Shown: piece by piece, positions 42,974-52,245 of the stretch
Layout of the letters: each line of letters begins with the position of its first letter
Position numbering within the stretch: the first letter of the stretch is position 1
Source of the DNA: Janthinobacterium rivuli
GTDB lineage: Bacteria > Pseudomonadota > Gammaproteobacteria > Burkholderiales > Burkholderiaceae_D
NCBI RefSeq assembly: GCF_009208735.1
Contig: NZ_WFLJ01000016.1
Coordinates: 62,001-126,000, forward strand
DNA: 64,000 nucleotides
Reading direction: 5' to 3'
The notes under the pieces: generated by a model
The model's database searches: none
Told to the model about the DNA's origin: nothing
Seen by the model: only the letters and a program-made list of their open reading frames with translations
Program-made: the position numbers and the translations under genes

Positions 42974-43298
42974 ATGGCCGACCTGAAACCGGGCAGCTAT
43001 GCCGACGGCAAGGCGCCGTTCCCCTTGACTGCGCGGCATCTGACCCTGCTGCTGCGGCAGCAGTCGTGGATGCCGCTGGAAATGCTGGGCATGGAGGCGG
43101 AAGACTATTTGGCCGAAGGCTCGGCCCACCCCGAACGTCGACGGCAAGCGGCCGTATGGCGACTTCACGAATTACCCCGTGGACATGGCGCAGGCGCTGG
43201 GCCTGCCCGTGCCCCAGCAAGCGAACGGCAGCCTGGCCATCACGCCCGCGCTGCAAGTGTTCGTGCGGGAAGTGCTCTTGCGGCGCACTACCCTGTAA
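42974..43298 (+). pseudogene. Small hypothetical gene interrupted by one extra base
   Basis: The frame MADLKPGSYADGKAPFPLTA... runs to YLAEGSAHP. The natural continuation NVDGKRPYGDFTNYPVDMAQ...EVLLRRTTL with its stop is in the next frame. Removing one C from the run CCCC (43129-43132) joins the two into one 107-residue protein. Function unknown. The break is either a real mutation or a sequencing error in a homopolymer. Confidence 0.6.
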
Positions 43299-43320
43299 GC
43301 GCACCCCGGGCTTCCAGGCG

Positions 43321-44862
43321 TTACAGGGAATCGAGCCGGGCCAGCATCGTGGCCGCCTGCTGCCGGAAGGCGGCGATCGCGGCCTCATCCATCTTCTCCA
43401 GCTGGCGATACGCCATGCCGATGCGGGGATTGCGTTCCAGTGTGTCCGCATTGCGATGGAAAAAATCCCAGTACAGGGCATTGAAGGGACAGGCGTTCTC
43501 GCCGATGCGCGCCTTTTTATCGTAATGGCAGCCTTTGCAATAATCGCCCATTCGGTCGATATACGCGGCGCTGGAGACATACGGCTTGGTGGCCAGCAAG
43601 CCGCCGTCGGCGAACTGGCTCATGCCCACCGTGTTGGGCAGCTCCACCCACTCGAAGGCATCGATATACACGCCCAGGTACCAGCCATGCACCTGGGCCG
43701 GGTCGAGGCCGGCCAACAAGGCGAAATTGCCGATCACCATCAGGCGCTGGATGTGGTGCGCATGCGCCTGTTCCAGCGACTGGGTGATCGCCTGCGACAG
43801 GCAATGCATCTTCGTCTTGCCATCCCAGAACCAGGACGGCAGCGGGCGCGCATGGCCGAAAAAATTCTTTTCCGCATAACCGGGCATATGCGCCCAGTAG
43901 ACGCCGCGCACATATTCGCGCCATCCGAGGATCTGGCGGATGAAACCCTCGACCGCGGCCAGCGGCGCATGGCCGGCGTGATACGCGGCCTGCGCCCTGT
44001 CGACCACTTCGCGCGGGTTGAGCATCTTGACGTTCAGCGCGAACGACAGCAGGGAATGAAACAGGCGCCAGGCCTTGACGCTCATCGCATCCTGGAAATC
44101 GCCGAAATGCGGCAAGGCCCGCTCGATGAAGGCGTCGAGCTGCCGCAGCGCCTCGTCCCGGTTCAGCGCCCACGGCAGCCGGTCGGCATGCGGCGCGCCA
44201 AAGCTCTTCACGCCTGCGGCGACGATGCTTTGCCATAACAGGGAATGGTCATGCACGGTGCGCGGATCCTGTGGCTCGGCGGGCGTGCCGCGCCAGGGCT
44301 TGCGATTGTCGTGGTCGAAGTTCCACTGACCGCCCACGGGTTTTTTCGCGTCTTCCATCAGCACCTGGTGGGCGCCGCGCATCTGGCGGTAGAAGAACTC
44401 CATCAGCCACTGCTTGCGGCCGGCGAAGATATCGGCCGCCTCGTGGCGGGCCGTATAGAAATGCTCGCTGTCGACCATCAGCCATGGCATGCGCGAGCGT
44501 CGCCCGGCCTGGTACAGCTGCTGGTCGAGGCGCCACTCGTCGGGCGCCTGGTATTCGAAGGCGCCGGCGTCATAATGGCGAATCAGCGCTTCGATATTCT
44601 CCGGTATCGAGCGCGTGCTGTCCGCGTCGTCGATGGCGATGTAGTGCATGGTGTGGCCGCGCTGGCGCAACTGGCGCGCCAGCGCGCGCATGGCGGCGAA
44701 GATCGCCAGGATTTTCTGCGCATGATGCAGCACATAATCGGTTTCTTGCCGCACTTCCATCAAGACATAGATGGTGGCGTCATCGACTTCGGTGAACCAG
44801 CGATGCTGCGCGTTGAGCTGGTCGCCGAGTATCAGGCGCAGGGTGGGCTTGCGTGAGGTCAT
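43321..44862 (-). CDS. Iron-sulfur bacterial cryptochrome/photolyase (PhrB-type)
   Basis: A 513-residue flavoprotein of the FeS-BCP class, which repairs (6-4) photoproducts in Agrobacterium. It opens LRLILGDQLNAQHRWF. The FAD-binding helical domain includes GWREYVRGVYWAHMPGY, HHIQRLMVIGNFALLAGLDP and GVYIDAFEWVELPNTVGMSQ. Four cysteines expected for the 4Fe-4S cluster are present (MHCLSQ, YCKGCHY and NACPFN). This strongly supports the photolyase-related rather than the classical CPD class. The gene follows the PBP gene on the same strand, 24 bp past that gene's stop codon. Confidence 0.93.
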   Translation of the reverse strand: MTSRKPTLRLILGDQLNAQHRWFTEVDDATIYVLMEVRQETDYVLHHAQKILAIFAAMRALARQLRQRGHTMHYIAIDDADSTRSIPENIEALIRHYDAGAFEYQAPDEWRLDQQLYQAGRRSRMPWLMVDSEHFYTARHEAADIFAGRKQWLMEFFYRQMRGAHQVLMEDAKKPVGGQWNFDHDNRKPWRGTPAEPQDPRTVHDHSLLWQSIVAAGVKSFGAPHADRLPWALNRDEALRQLDAFIERALPHFGDFQDAMSVKAWRLFHSLLSFALNVKMLNPREVVDRAQAAYHAGHAPLAAVEGFIRQILGWREYVRGVYWAHMPGYAEKNFFGHARPLPSWFWDGKTKMHCLSQAITQSLEQAHAHHIQRLMVIGNFALLAGLDPAQVHGWYLGVYIDAFEWVELPNTVGMSQFADGGLLATKPYVSSAAYIDRMGDYCKGCHYDKKARIGENACPFNALYWDFFHRNADTLERNPRIGMAYRQLEKMDEAAIAAFRQQAATMLARLDSL

Positions 44863-44885
44863 GATTGTTCTTTGCGATAGTTGAC

Positions 44886-47339
44886 TTACCCTTGCGGCAC
44901 CGGCTGCGGCTGCGGCACCGGCGCGGGAACCGGCTCCGGCACCGCCTTGCCATGCGATTCCTGTCCGCCGTCGCCTTCGGCCGGCATGGCCAGCGGCGCC
45001 GGCGGAGCGCCTTCCTGCAGCAAATCTCCCGGCTCTTCCACCGGCTCGTCCTCTGGCTCCTCGACCGTCTCCACATGGCGCAGCGGCGGCGGTGGCTTGC
45101 CGCCGGGGAAGATGGCGTCGCGCGACAGCTTGCCCGTGTCGAGCGCCGTCTTGAAGAAGTCGCCCACCACCAGCACGGCGTTGTGCCCGCCCTGGCCCCA
45201 GTAGTTGCTGCGCATGGTGACGCGCGCGTCATTGAAGCCGACCCAGGCGCCACCCACCAGTTCCGGGTGCATCAGGATGAACCAGCCGTCGGCATTGTTT
45301 TGCGTGGTGCCGCTCTTGCCGGCCACGTCGGAGCGGATGCCGAAGCGGCTGCGGATGGCCGTGCCCGTGCCGCGGTCGATCACGCCGCGCATCATGTCCG
45401 TCAGGGTGGCGGCCGACGCTTCTTTCATGGCGCGCTTGGGCTTGTCCTCGCCGAAGCGGGCGACGAACTTGCCTTCGCGGTCGGTGATGTGCGTGACGAC
45501 GAACGGCAGGCGCGCCTCGCCCTGGGCCGCGATGCTGGCGTAGGCGTTGACCATTTCCAGCAAGGTGACGGGGCTGGTGCCCAGCGCCAGCGATGGCACT
45601 TTTTCCAGCTTGCTGTCGCGGATGCCCAGCGCACGCGCCAGCTTGATGATCGGCGGCAAGCCGACATCTTGCATCACTTGCGCCGTGATGGTGTTTTTCG
45701 AGTAGACGAGGCCGTCGCGCATGGTCATGTCGCGCCCCGTGGTGCCGCTCATGTCCGTCGGGCGCCATATCGTGCCGTCGGACGCCTTGATATCCATCAC
45801 GGCGTCGCGGTAGACGTGATCGGGGCTGAGCCCCTTTTCCAGCGCCGCGCCATACACGATGGGCTTGAAGGTGGAACCGGGCTGGCGCGCCGCCTGCGAC
45901 ACGTGGTCGAATTGTTCGCGCGCAAAGTCGCGGCTGCCCACCCAGGCGCGCACGGCGCCCGTGGCCGGGTCCATGGCAGCAAAACCCGCTTCCAGCCGCG
46001 TCTTCGACTTGCGCAGGGCAGTCATGAAGGCGCGGTCGCCTTTCAGCTGCGCCAGCGCGTCGTCCGGCGTGGCGCCGGCGGCCGTCAGCTTGCGGTAGTC
46101 GCCCGACTCGCGCACGAAGGCGTCCAGCAAGGCCGGGTGGGACTTCCAGAAATAATCGAACGGCACGCTGCCGCCCTGCATGCCCGCATACATGCCCGTC
46201 GAGGTGGACGACGGCACGCCGGCGCGGCTCCATTCCACGTCGGCGATGGCTTGCAAGGCGTTCGCCTGGCGCTCGACGGCGCGCTCGGCCGCCTGCTGCA
46301 GATCCTGGTCCAGCGTGGTGTGCACGATCAAGCCGTCGCGCTCCAGGTTGTAATCATTCTCGTCGGCCCAGTCGATCAGCCATTTGCGCACATAGGCCGT
46401 GAAATGGCTGTCCGATTGCGCCCGTTCGCTCTGGCGCTCGAAATGCAAACGCAGTGGTCGCTTGATCAACTGCTTGTAGCGGGCCTCGTCGATGACGTCG
46501 TGCTTGCGCATCTGCCCCAGCACCACGTTGCGCCGCTGCAGCGAGCGTTCGGGATTGCCGACGGGATTGTAGTAATTCGTGCCCTTGAGCATGCCGACCA
46601 GGGTGGCGCTTTCCAGGATGTCGAGGCGCGAGGCGGGCTTGTCGAAATAGGTGCGGGCCGCCATTTCGATGCCGTAGGTGTTGTACAGGAAGGGCACCGT
46701 GTTCAGGTAGGCTTCGAGGATTTCCGTCTTGCTGTAGGTGGCCTCGATCTTCAAGGCCGTGATCAGTTCCTTCAGCTTGCGGTTCAGGTTGCGCGAGCGG
46801 CCTATTTCCTCGGGGAACATATTGCGCGCCAGTTGCTGCGTGATGGTGGAACCGCCCTGGGGGTTGCCTCCCGCCGTGTGCAAGATGGCGCCCGCCGTGC
46901 GCGTAAAGTCGATGCCATGGTGTTGGTAGAACCGGTGGTCTTCCGTCGAGATCAGCGCGCTGATCACGTTCGGCGAAATCTGCTGCAAGGTAACCCGTTC
47001 CTGCAAGCCCTGGTCGAAGCGGGCCAGTTCCTTGCCGTCGGCGCTGACCATGGTGCTGGGCGCGGCCGCGCGCGCCTGGCGCAAGTCGTGGATGCTCGGC
47101 GTCAGGGGAATCAGCAACAGCATGTATAAGGTCACCAGCGCCAGCACGGCCAGGAACGACCATAGTCCCAGCACCAGAGCGCGCCGCACTGGCGGCAAGG
47201 TCATCAGATGCGCATGGCCGCGCCGGTACAGCGCCACTGCCCTGGTCCACGCCACACCCGCCACACGCAAGCCCTGCGCGCGCCCCCATGTCCATGCTTG
47301 CCGTGCTTTTTCCTGAAACTGCTCCATGCCTGATGCCAT
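44886..47339 (-). CDS. Class A penicillin-binding protein (bifunctional transglycosylase/transpeptidase)
   Basis: An 817-residue peptidoglycan synthase. It has a cytoplasmic tail, a membrane helix (LGLWSFLAVLALVTLYMLLLI), then the transglycosylase domain (STEDHRFYQHHGIDF, GGSTITQQLARNMF, KIEATYSKTEILEAYLN). The transpeptidase has its active serine in QPGSTFKP, with SKN (LVYSKNTITA) and KSGT (VAGKSGTTQN). The C-terminal tail is rich in proline and glutamate and is not conserved. Start at ATG 47339 with AAGG eight bases upstream. It lies upstream of the photolyase gene on the same strand. Confidence 0.93.
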   Translation of the reverse strand: MASGMEQFQEKARQAWTWGRAQGLRVAGVAWTRAVALYRRGHAHLMTLPPVRRALVLGLWSFLAVLALVTLYMLLLIPLTPSIHDLRQARAAAPSTMVSADGKELARFDQGLQERVTLQQISPNVISALISTEDHRFYQHHGIDFTRTAGAILHTAGGNPQGGSTITQQLARNMFPEEIGRSRNLNRKLKELITALKIEATYSKTEILEAYLNTVPFLYNTYGIEMAARTYFDKPASRLDILESATLVGMLKGTNYYNPVGNPERSLQRRNVVLGQMRKHDVIDEARYKQLIKRPLRLHFERQSERAQSDSHFTAYVRKWLIDWADENDYNLERDGLIVHTTLDQDLQQAAERAVERQANALQAIADVEWSRAGVPSSTSTGMYAGMQGGSVPFDYFWKSHPALLDAFVRESGDYRKLTAAGATPDDALAQLKGDRAFMTALRKSKTRLEAGFAAMDPATGAVRAWVGSRDFAREQFDHVSQAARQPGSTFKPIVYGAALEKGLSPDHVYRDAVMDIKASDGTIWRPTDMSGTTGRDMTMRDGLVYSKNTITAQVMQDVGLPPIIKLARALGIRDSKLEKVPSLALGTSPVTLLEMVNAYASIAAQGEARLPFVVTHITDREGKFVARFGEDKPKRAMKEASAATLTDMMRGVIDRGTGTAIRSRFGIRSDVAGKSGTTQNNADGWFILMHPELVGGAWVGFNDARVTMRSNYWGQGGHNAVLVVGDFFKTALDTGKLSRDAIFPGGKPPPPLRHVETVEEPEDEPVEEPGDLLQEGAPPAPLAMPAEGDGGQESHGKAVPEPVPAPVPQPQPVPQG

Positions 47340-47413
47340 GCTTGTAACCTTGTCTGATGCCGGATGATCCGTTTCAGCAAGTATATAGGGCGGGCAACAA
47401 AGCGGGCCGGATT

Positions 47414-47809
47414 TTACGCCAGGCAAGCATCGAGGCGCGCCAGGGTGACGCCGACATACGCGCCCACGCAGCGCGCATCATGCGTCGTAAACGGGTCTTC
47501 CACCCGCAGCAAGCCGCAATCGCAGACGACGGGGTCGACGCTGATCACGACGCCGAGCGCCAGGTAGCGCCAGCCATCGAGGCGCAACAAGCGCTGCTCC
47601 CGGCCCGGATTGGCGCGGAAGATGGCGTCCCAGTCGTCCATCTCGCTGGGCATGGCCGACAGTTCCAGTCGCACTTGCGTGCCGGCGGCCAGTTGTCCAC
47701 CGCCGAACTCGTCCATCACATGCAGGCGCTGGCCATCCACCTCGATGACGGCTTCCAGATAGTCGCCGTCGGAAGCGAGGAAGGTGGCGGCGACGATGCA
47801 GGCCGTCAC
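47414..47809 (-). CDS. Hypothetical protein translationally coupled to the beta-lactamase
   Basis: A 131-residue protein (opening VTACIVAATFLASDGDYLEA). It appears beta-rich, with QLAAGTQVRLELSAMPSEMD and LRLDGWRYLALGVVISVDP. I do not recognise a family. The GTG start overlaps the stop of the class D beta-lactamase (GTGA), so both are read from one message. Whether it takes part in resistance or regulation cannot be told. Confidence 0.7.
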   Translation of the reverse strand: MTACIVAATFLASDGDYLEAVIEVDGQRLHVMDEFGGGQLAAGTQVRLELSAMPSEMDDWDAIFRANPGREQRLLRLDGWRYLALGVVISVDPVVCDCGLLRVEDPFTTHDARCVGAYVGVTLARLDACLA

Positions 47810-48618
47810 TTCTGCGCCTGCTCCAGCAGGGCCGGCAATTCCTTCAGCATCGCTTCGCGCGTGCGCAGGCCCGCCGATTGCGCTCCCTTCTGTTCGTCCT
47901 GCACGAGGCGCGCAAACACGATGCTGCGCTCGCCCTTGCTGGCCCAGCCCACGAACCAGCCGTAGCCATGCGCCTCGTCGAAGCTGCCGTCGGCCTTGCG
48001 CGGGAAAGCGGCCCCCGTCTTGCCGTGCACTTGCCAGCCGGCCACGTCCGCCAGGCGCGTCAGGCGGCGCGTCTGTTCCATCGCCTGCTTGGTGACCGGC
48101 AACTGATCGTTGACCAGCTTGCGCAAAAAGCCCAGCTGTTCCAGCGGAGAGATCTTCAGCGAAGAACTGATCCACGAGCGCTCCAGGCTATTCTCCTTGC
48201 CCTTGTCGCCCGACACGTCCGCGTTACCATAGCGCAAAGCCTTCGCATATTTCTGAAAGCGCTCGGCGCCCAGCGCCTGCGTGATCTGCTGCGAATACCA
48301 GACGACGGAGTACTGCATCCAGCGCGACGGGTCCGTATCCTGGCGCCACGCGTCGCCGCCCCAGTCCACATAGCCCTGGCGGTATGGCAGGGCCGGCTTG
48401 TGCTCGTCCTTGAGGAAGCCGGCGTCGTAGCCCATCAAGCTGAGGGCGATCTTGAACGTGGAAGCGGGTGTGACGCGGTCGATGCAATTACCCTCTTGCA
48501 GCAGAACGGCGCCCGTTTTGGCGTCCGCCATGGCGGTGCAGATGGTGGCGGCCTGGGCCGGCGTAATGGAAAAAGCCGACAATACGGCCAACAAGGCGCT
48601 AGGCAAATAGAGTTTCAT
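47806..48618 (-). CDS. Class D (OXA-type) beta-lactamase
   Basis: A 270-residue secreted serine beta-lactamase. It has a signal peptide (LLAVLSAFSITPAQA), the active serine in PASTFKIAL (STFK at 53-56), SVV in QYSVVWYS, YGN in LRYGNADVSG, KTG in VHGKTGAAF, and the tryptophan motif GYGWFVGWA. All class D signatures are intact, so it should be functional. There is no mobile element, integron site or resistance-gene neighbour nearby, which points to an intrinsic chromosomal gene. The spectrum cannot be predicted. Confidence 0.95.
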   Translation of the reverse strand: MKLYLPSALLAVLSAFSITPAQAATICTAMADAKTGAVLLQEGNCIDRVTPASTFKIALSLMGYDAGFLKDEHKPALPYRQGYVDWGGDAWRQDTDPSRWMQYSVVWYSQQITQALGAERFQKYAKALRYGNADVSGDKGKENSLERSWISSSLKISPLEQLGFLRKLVNDQLPVTKQAMEQTRRLTRLADVAGWQVHGKTGAAFPRKADGSFDEAHGYGWFVGWASKGERSIVFARLVQDEQKGAQSAGLRTREAMLKELPALLEQAQK

Positions 48619-48671
48619 GCGTTCTAAAAAAAATAGTCGACAGTTACCCAGTCAGAAAATCCGCCGGGAGC

Positions 48672-48697
48672 CGGTAGGCGGTCAGCGCCGCCTACCG
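48672..48697 (-). terminator. Hairpin after the heparinase-like gene, probable terminator
   Basis: CGGTAGGCGG (48672-48681), loop TCAGCG, CCGCCTACCG (48688-48697): a perfect 10-bp stem just past the heparinase-like stop codon. On the minus strand a short T-run comes only about ten bases later, so termination may be weak. Confidence 0.55.
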
Positions 48698-48702
48698 TTA
48701 TT

Positions 48703-51700
48703 CTACATGCCGATATTGACCACACCTTCACTCGAACTGCGATACGTTGCGCTACTGGCAGGTGCCTGCGCCAAAATCAGCTGTTCGCCATCCGCCGTGG
48801 CGGCACGGCTCAGCAAAAAGTCCGAGTTTGGCAACAGGCCGGTGGCCAGTACCGTGGTGGCCGAGGGCGGCCCAGTCCAGCTCATGCGGGCCGACGGCGC
48901 CGCGTCGCGGTTGAACGCCACCACCGTCTGTGTACCGATCAGCACCACCTCGGTATGGCTGTCCGCCACCAGCCGCTGCGCCGAACCACTGCCTGCGCTG
49001 CCGCTGCCATAATCATTGTCCGCCACGTGCAAGGCGTGCAGGAAATACTGAACCGTACCGGCAGGCGCGGCCTCGGACGCCTGTACCTCCAGGCGCCACG
49101 CGCCTATATCTCCCGTGACGCTGTCGTCGTAAGGCCCGGTCGCTGGCTTGGGTGGATAATTACGCCATTTATAGCTATTGTCTGGCTGCAAAGTGCGTAC
49201 CGTGAACCGGCAATCGCCGGTGGGGCCGCCTGGCTGCAAGGTACCGATGCCGATGGCCGAATCGGCGCTGATCTGATCGCACAGTTGTCCATGCGCGTCC
49301 AGGCCGCCGACCTTGGTGATCGCGGCCTGCTCAGGCAGCAGCGTCCGGGCGATCAGCATGCCGCCGCCATTGCGGATGGTGATGGCGCGCGCATCGCCCG
49401 CAGCATGGGTAAAACGGTACTGTCCGTTGCCGAGCGCAGTCGCCGGCACCGCTGCCGCCGGCTCGTTAACCGTATGCAGCAAGAATGTGGCAGGCGCGGC
49501 GTTCGTGCGCACGCGGTCAAAGCTGAGGATGATGGGCAGGGAGCCGGTCGCGGGGACCGGCAGGTAAACGATGCTGCGCAGGAAGCCATGCGCCTGATCC
49601 AGCTTGCTTGCGGCGTACGCCTTGCTCGCATTGCCCCGGACATAGGTGTAGGCCGGCGTGTATTCGTAATTGACGATGCCGTCCATCGCATTGATCGCGC
49701 CCGGCTGTATCTCTTCCAGCGTAGGATAGGCTTGGCGCGCGCTGCCCAGCCATTGACCACCGTCGTTGCTGAATTCCACCTTGCTCGTGCCGCTGCCCGG
49801 GCGCTGGAAACGCTCGTTGCCATCGAATGCGATGACCGTATTATGCGCAATGCTGCGCGTATAGTAGTTGGCCCAGTGGGCGCTGCCGTAGGCGTCGTAG
49901 CGGCCCGAATCAACCAGCAAGGGCCCCTTGTAGTTGAGGGAAATGCTGTTCTGGTCCAGATGGTGGTGATTGTCGCTGATAAACGAAGTGGACTTGAACT
50001 CCAGCAGCGTGGCATCGGCATGCGTCCAGCGGTCGCGCATAAGCACCTGGCCTGAACGGCGGAAGTGGCGTGACAACTCCAGTTCCGCTGGCGCATTCAA
50101 GGCCGCCGTATTTACGGGCCACAACAGCTGCTCCAGTATGTAGGGATAGCGGTTCGGCGACTTGCGCTGGGCATGCACTTTCTCCTGGTAAAAATTCCAG
50201 GCATTGCCGTCATTCGCGTGAGCGGCAGCCCACAGCGCAACGCTGCCCACCAGTGTGCCAGTGGACAAGGTGACGAAGTTGTCTCCGCTGGCCGGGTAAC
50301 TTTTGTCGTCGCGCAAGCCATAGATGTAGGGATAGATGGTTTTTGGCAGCCATCCGGACACCTGCCCCATGTCGTCCGCGTTTTGCACCGCCGTATTCCA
50401 CATCAACAAGCGTGAAGGCAAGTCGACCAGGCTGTAGGAAAAGCCCGAGTGATATCCGCCATCGGTCGAAATATCGCGACGCACCGCCAGGAAGCCTTCG
50501 TTGAAATGGCTATACGCCGTATCGATCATGGGCAGTACGTCGGCGTTCGGGGCATCGGCGATGGCCAGCAAACCGGCCGCCGCGCCATACACGCTGCTGA
50601 AATTCATGCCTGCCATATAGGCGTTGGCGATCGAAGGCTGCGGCGGCACGGCATAACGGTTCCAGTTGCTGAAGACGGGCTTGACGGCGCAATCGAAGGC
50701 GGAGGAAGACATTCCCTGCTGGCCGCAAATCTCGCTTAACAGATTGGTGCCGCCCGGCGCTGCCTGCGCAACGATGGTCGTTCTGATGCTGGCAGCCATC
50801 GCCGTCAGATAATTGGCCTGGCCTGGGTCGTTTGGGACGACGGTCTGTCCCAGCTCCGCATGCAGCCAGTCATACAGGATGCCCAGCGCGGTAACACGCC
50901 CGCCCATCGACATATCCCCGCCCGCGTTCAGCGGAACGGCGCGCAGTTTATCGATATAGTTCAGGACTGCAGAGAAATATGCCGGTTGTTTTTTGATTTT
51001 ATAGGCCAGCGCCAATTGCTGGGCAGTTGCGACCAGCAAATTGCGATGTCCGGTAGCCGTATTGCATACGGCCGGGGCGGTCCATGGCGTGGCCGAGGTG
51101 GGGCACATAGTGAGCGAGGCCACATCCAGATCCACCAGCCTAACAAAGTCGAACCATGCCGTCGCCAGCTTCAGGTCCACGGCATCAGGGTAATGCACCA
51201 CCGTATTGCCTTGAGCATCTTTCAGGATAAAATTACTGATTGCCTCATTCATCCTGCCCGGAAACTGGAAAGCCGTCAGGTCCGGAGAAAAATTGACTTT
51301 TTCACTATTCGGGTTATTCATATCAACACGCAGCCATTCGAGACTCATCGGCATGTTGACGCCACCTATTTTAAGGCTGCTTGTTTTCGCAAGGCTATTC
51401 CAGCTAAATTCTATCCGCGTCGCCACACCGATGGGCATATCCACCACTTTCTGGGCGATATATCGGGCCGCCTGGCTGCCTATGGTCTTTTGCAACATGC
51501 CGACCTGGATACTGGCGGTACCTGCCGTATCCGCATCGGTATGCCGGATGAATATGCCATTTTTCCCATTAGAGGTATTCAATTCACCAAAGACCAGCTG
51601 CACTCCGCCATCGAGCGCCGGGTTTTTCTCGGCCGCCGTAAAATCAAAAGCGATTGTGCCGCCTGCGGCTGGAAAAACGGCAGGCGGCAATGGCAATCGG

Positions 51701-51897
51701 CCCACCAACTGATCGATTGCCGTTTGCGTAGTGAGCAGTCGCGGATGCCCCGGAGAAATCGACAGCGGCATTGCGGCGATATTTGCAGCAGTCAATAGCA
51801 ATGAAGAAAACAATAGAGATTTCGCCTTTGCGCTTTTTCCGATATTTTCTGCAAAATACCAACGCCGGTTCTTCTCACCATGAAAAAATATGGTCAT
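48703..51897 (-). CDS. Very large heparinase II/III-like exported protein (putative polysaccharide lyase)
   Basis: A 1064-residue protein. A signal-like hydrophobic stretch follows a basic start (KSLLFSSLLLTAANIAAMP). Residues about 60-230 look like a beta-sandwich, perhaps carbohydrate-binding. An alpha-barrel region follows (LLVATAQQLALAYKIKKQPA and GGYHSGFSYSLVDLPSRLL). The C-terminal half has the heparinase II/III signature HHHLDQNSISLNYKGPLL, then DSGRYDAYGSAHW and SIAHNTVIAF. The substrate is likely an acidic polysaccharide. ATG 51897 has AAGGAG five bases upstream. The N-terminal coding part is less GC-rich than the rest of the window. Confidence 0.82.
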   Translation of the reverse strand: MTIFFHGEKNRRWYFAENIGKSAKAKSLLFSSLLLTAANIAAMPLSISPGHPRLLTTQTAIDQLVGRLPLPPAVFPAAGGTIAFDFTAAEKNPALDGGVQLVFGELNTSNGKNGIFIRHTDADTAGTASIQVGMLQKTIGSQAARYIAQKVVDMPIGVATRIEFSWNSLAKTSSLKIGGVNMPMSLEWLRVDMNNPNSEKVNFSPDLTAFQFPGRMNEAISNFILKDAQGNTVVHYPDAVDLKLATAWFDFVRLVDLDVASLTMCPTSATPWTAPAVCNTATGHRNLLVATAQQLALAYKIKKQPAYFSAVLNYIDKLRAVPLNAGGDMSMGGRVTALGILYDWLHAELGQTVVPNDPGQANYLTAMAASIRTTIVAQAAPGGTNLLSEICGQQGMSSSAFDCAVKPVFSNWNRYAVPPQPSIANAYMAGMNFSSVYGAAAGLLAIADAPNADVLPMIDTAYSHFNEGFLAVRRDISTDGGYHSGFSYSLVDLPSRLLMWNTAVQNADDMGQVSGWLPKTIYPYIYGLRDDKSYPASGDNFVTLSTGTLVGSVALWAAAHANDGNAWNFYQEKVHAQRKSPNRYPYILEQLLWPVNTAALNAPAELELSRHFRRSGQVLMRDRWTHADATLLEFKSTSFISDNHHHLDQNSISLNYKGPLLVDSGRYDAYGSAHWANYYTRSIAHNTVIAFDGNERFQRPGSGTSKVEFSNDGGQWLGSARQAYPTLEEIQPGAINAMDGIVNYEYTPAYTYVRGNASKAYAASKLDQAHGFLRSIVYLPVPATGSLPIILSFDRVRTNAAPATFLLHTVNEPAAAVPATALGNGQYRFTHAAGDARAITIRNGGGMLIARTLLPEQAAITKVGGLDAHGQLCDQISADSAIGIGTLQPGGPTGDCRFTVRTLQPDNSYKWRNYPPKPATGPYDDSVTGDIGAWRLEVQASEAAPAGTVQYFLHALHVADNDYGSGSAGSGSAQRLVADSHTEVVLIGTQTVVAFNRDAAPSARMSWTGPPSATTVLATGLLPNSDFLLSRAATADGEQLILAQAPASSATYRSSSEGVVNIGM

Positions 51898-52035
51898 CCC
51901 CACTCCTTATTCAAAGATCCTTAAAAATTACCGCCAATAACAATGACGATATCATTTTTCTAAGTATTTGTGGTGGTGGTTATTAAATAAATAATTTCAC
52001 AGGAAGAAAGTGCACCTTTCTACGGCGCTGCCACG

Positions 52036-52221
52036 CTATCGCCTGGATTTGTCGTCTGTATCCATCCCGCCCTCGTGCTTCAGGCGCTCTTCCTCCAGTT
52101 CGTCCATCCCCAGCTTTTCCTCGTCGATCAACGCGTGCTCGCGCCGCGCGCGCTCCAGGTCCTGTGCCAATTCCTGCTCCAGGCTGTCATCGTCGACGTC
52201 CCGCTCGATTTTCTCCGGCAT
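52036..52221 (-). CDS. Small acidic protein, function unknown
   Basis: A 61-residue, very charged protein (MPEKIERDVDDDSLEQELAQ...) with many Glu, Asp, Arg and Lys, probably one long helix. GGAGGA lies seven bases before ATG 52221. It follows folE2 by 24 bp on the same strand. No family recognised. The ribosome site and place argue for a real gene; low complexity argues for caution. Confidence 0.5.
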   Translation of the reverse strand: MPEKIERDVDDDSLEQELAQDLERARREHALIDEEKLGMDELEEERLKHEGGMDTDDKSRR

Positions 52222-52245
52222 GTTGTGCTCCTCCACGGTGGTTGA

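Noticed and set aside
47806-48618. Acquired (mobile) resistance gene
   Set aside because: No IS, integron attachment site or compositional break surrounds the class D beta-lactamase, so it is treated as intrinsic.
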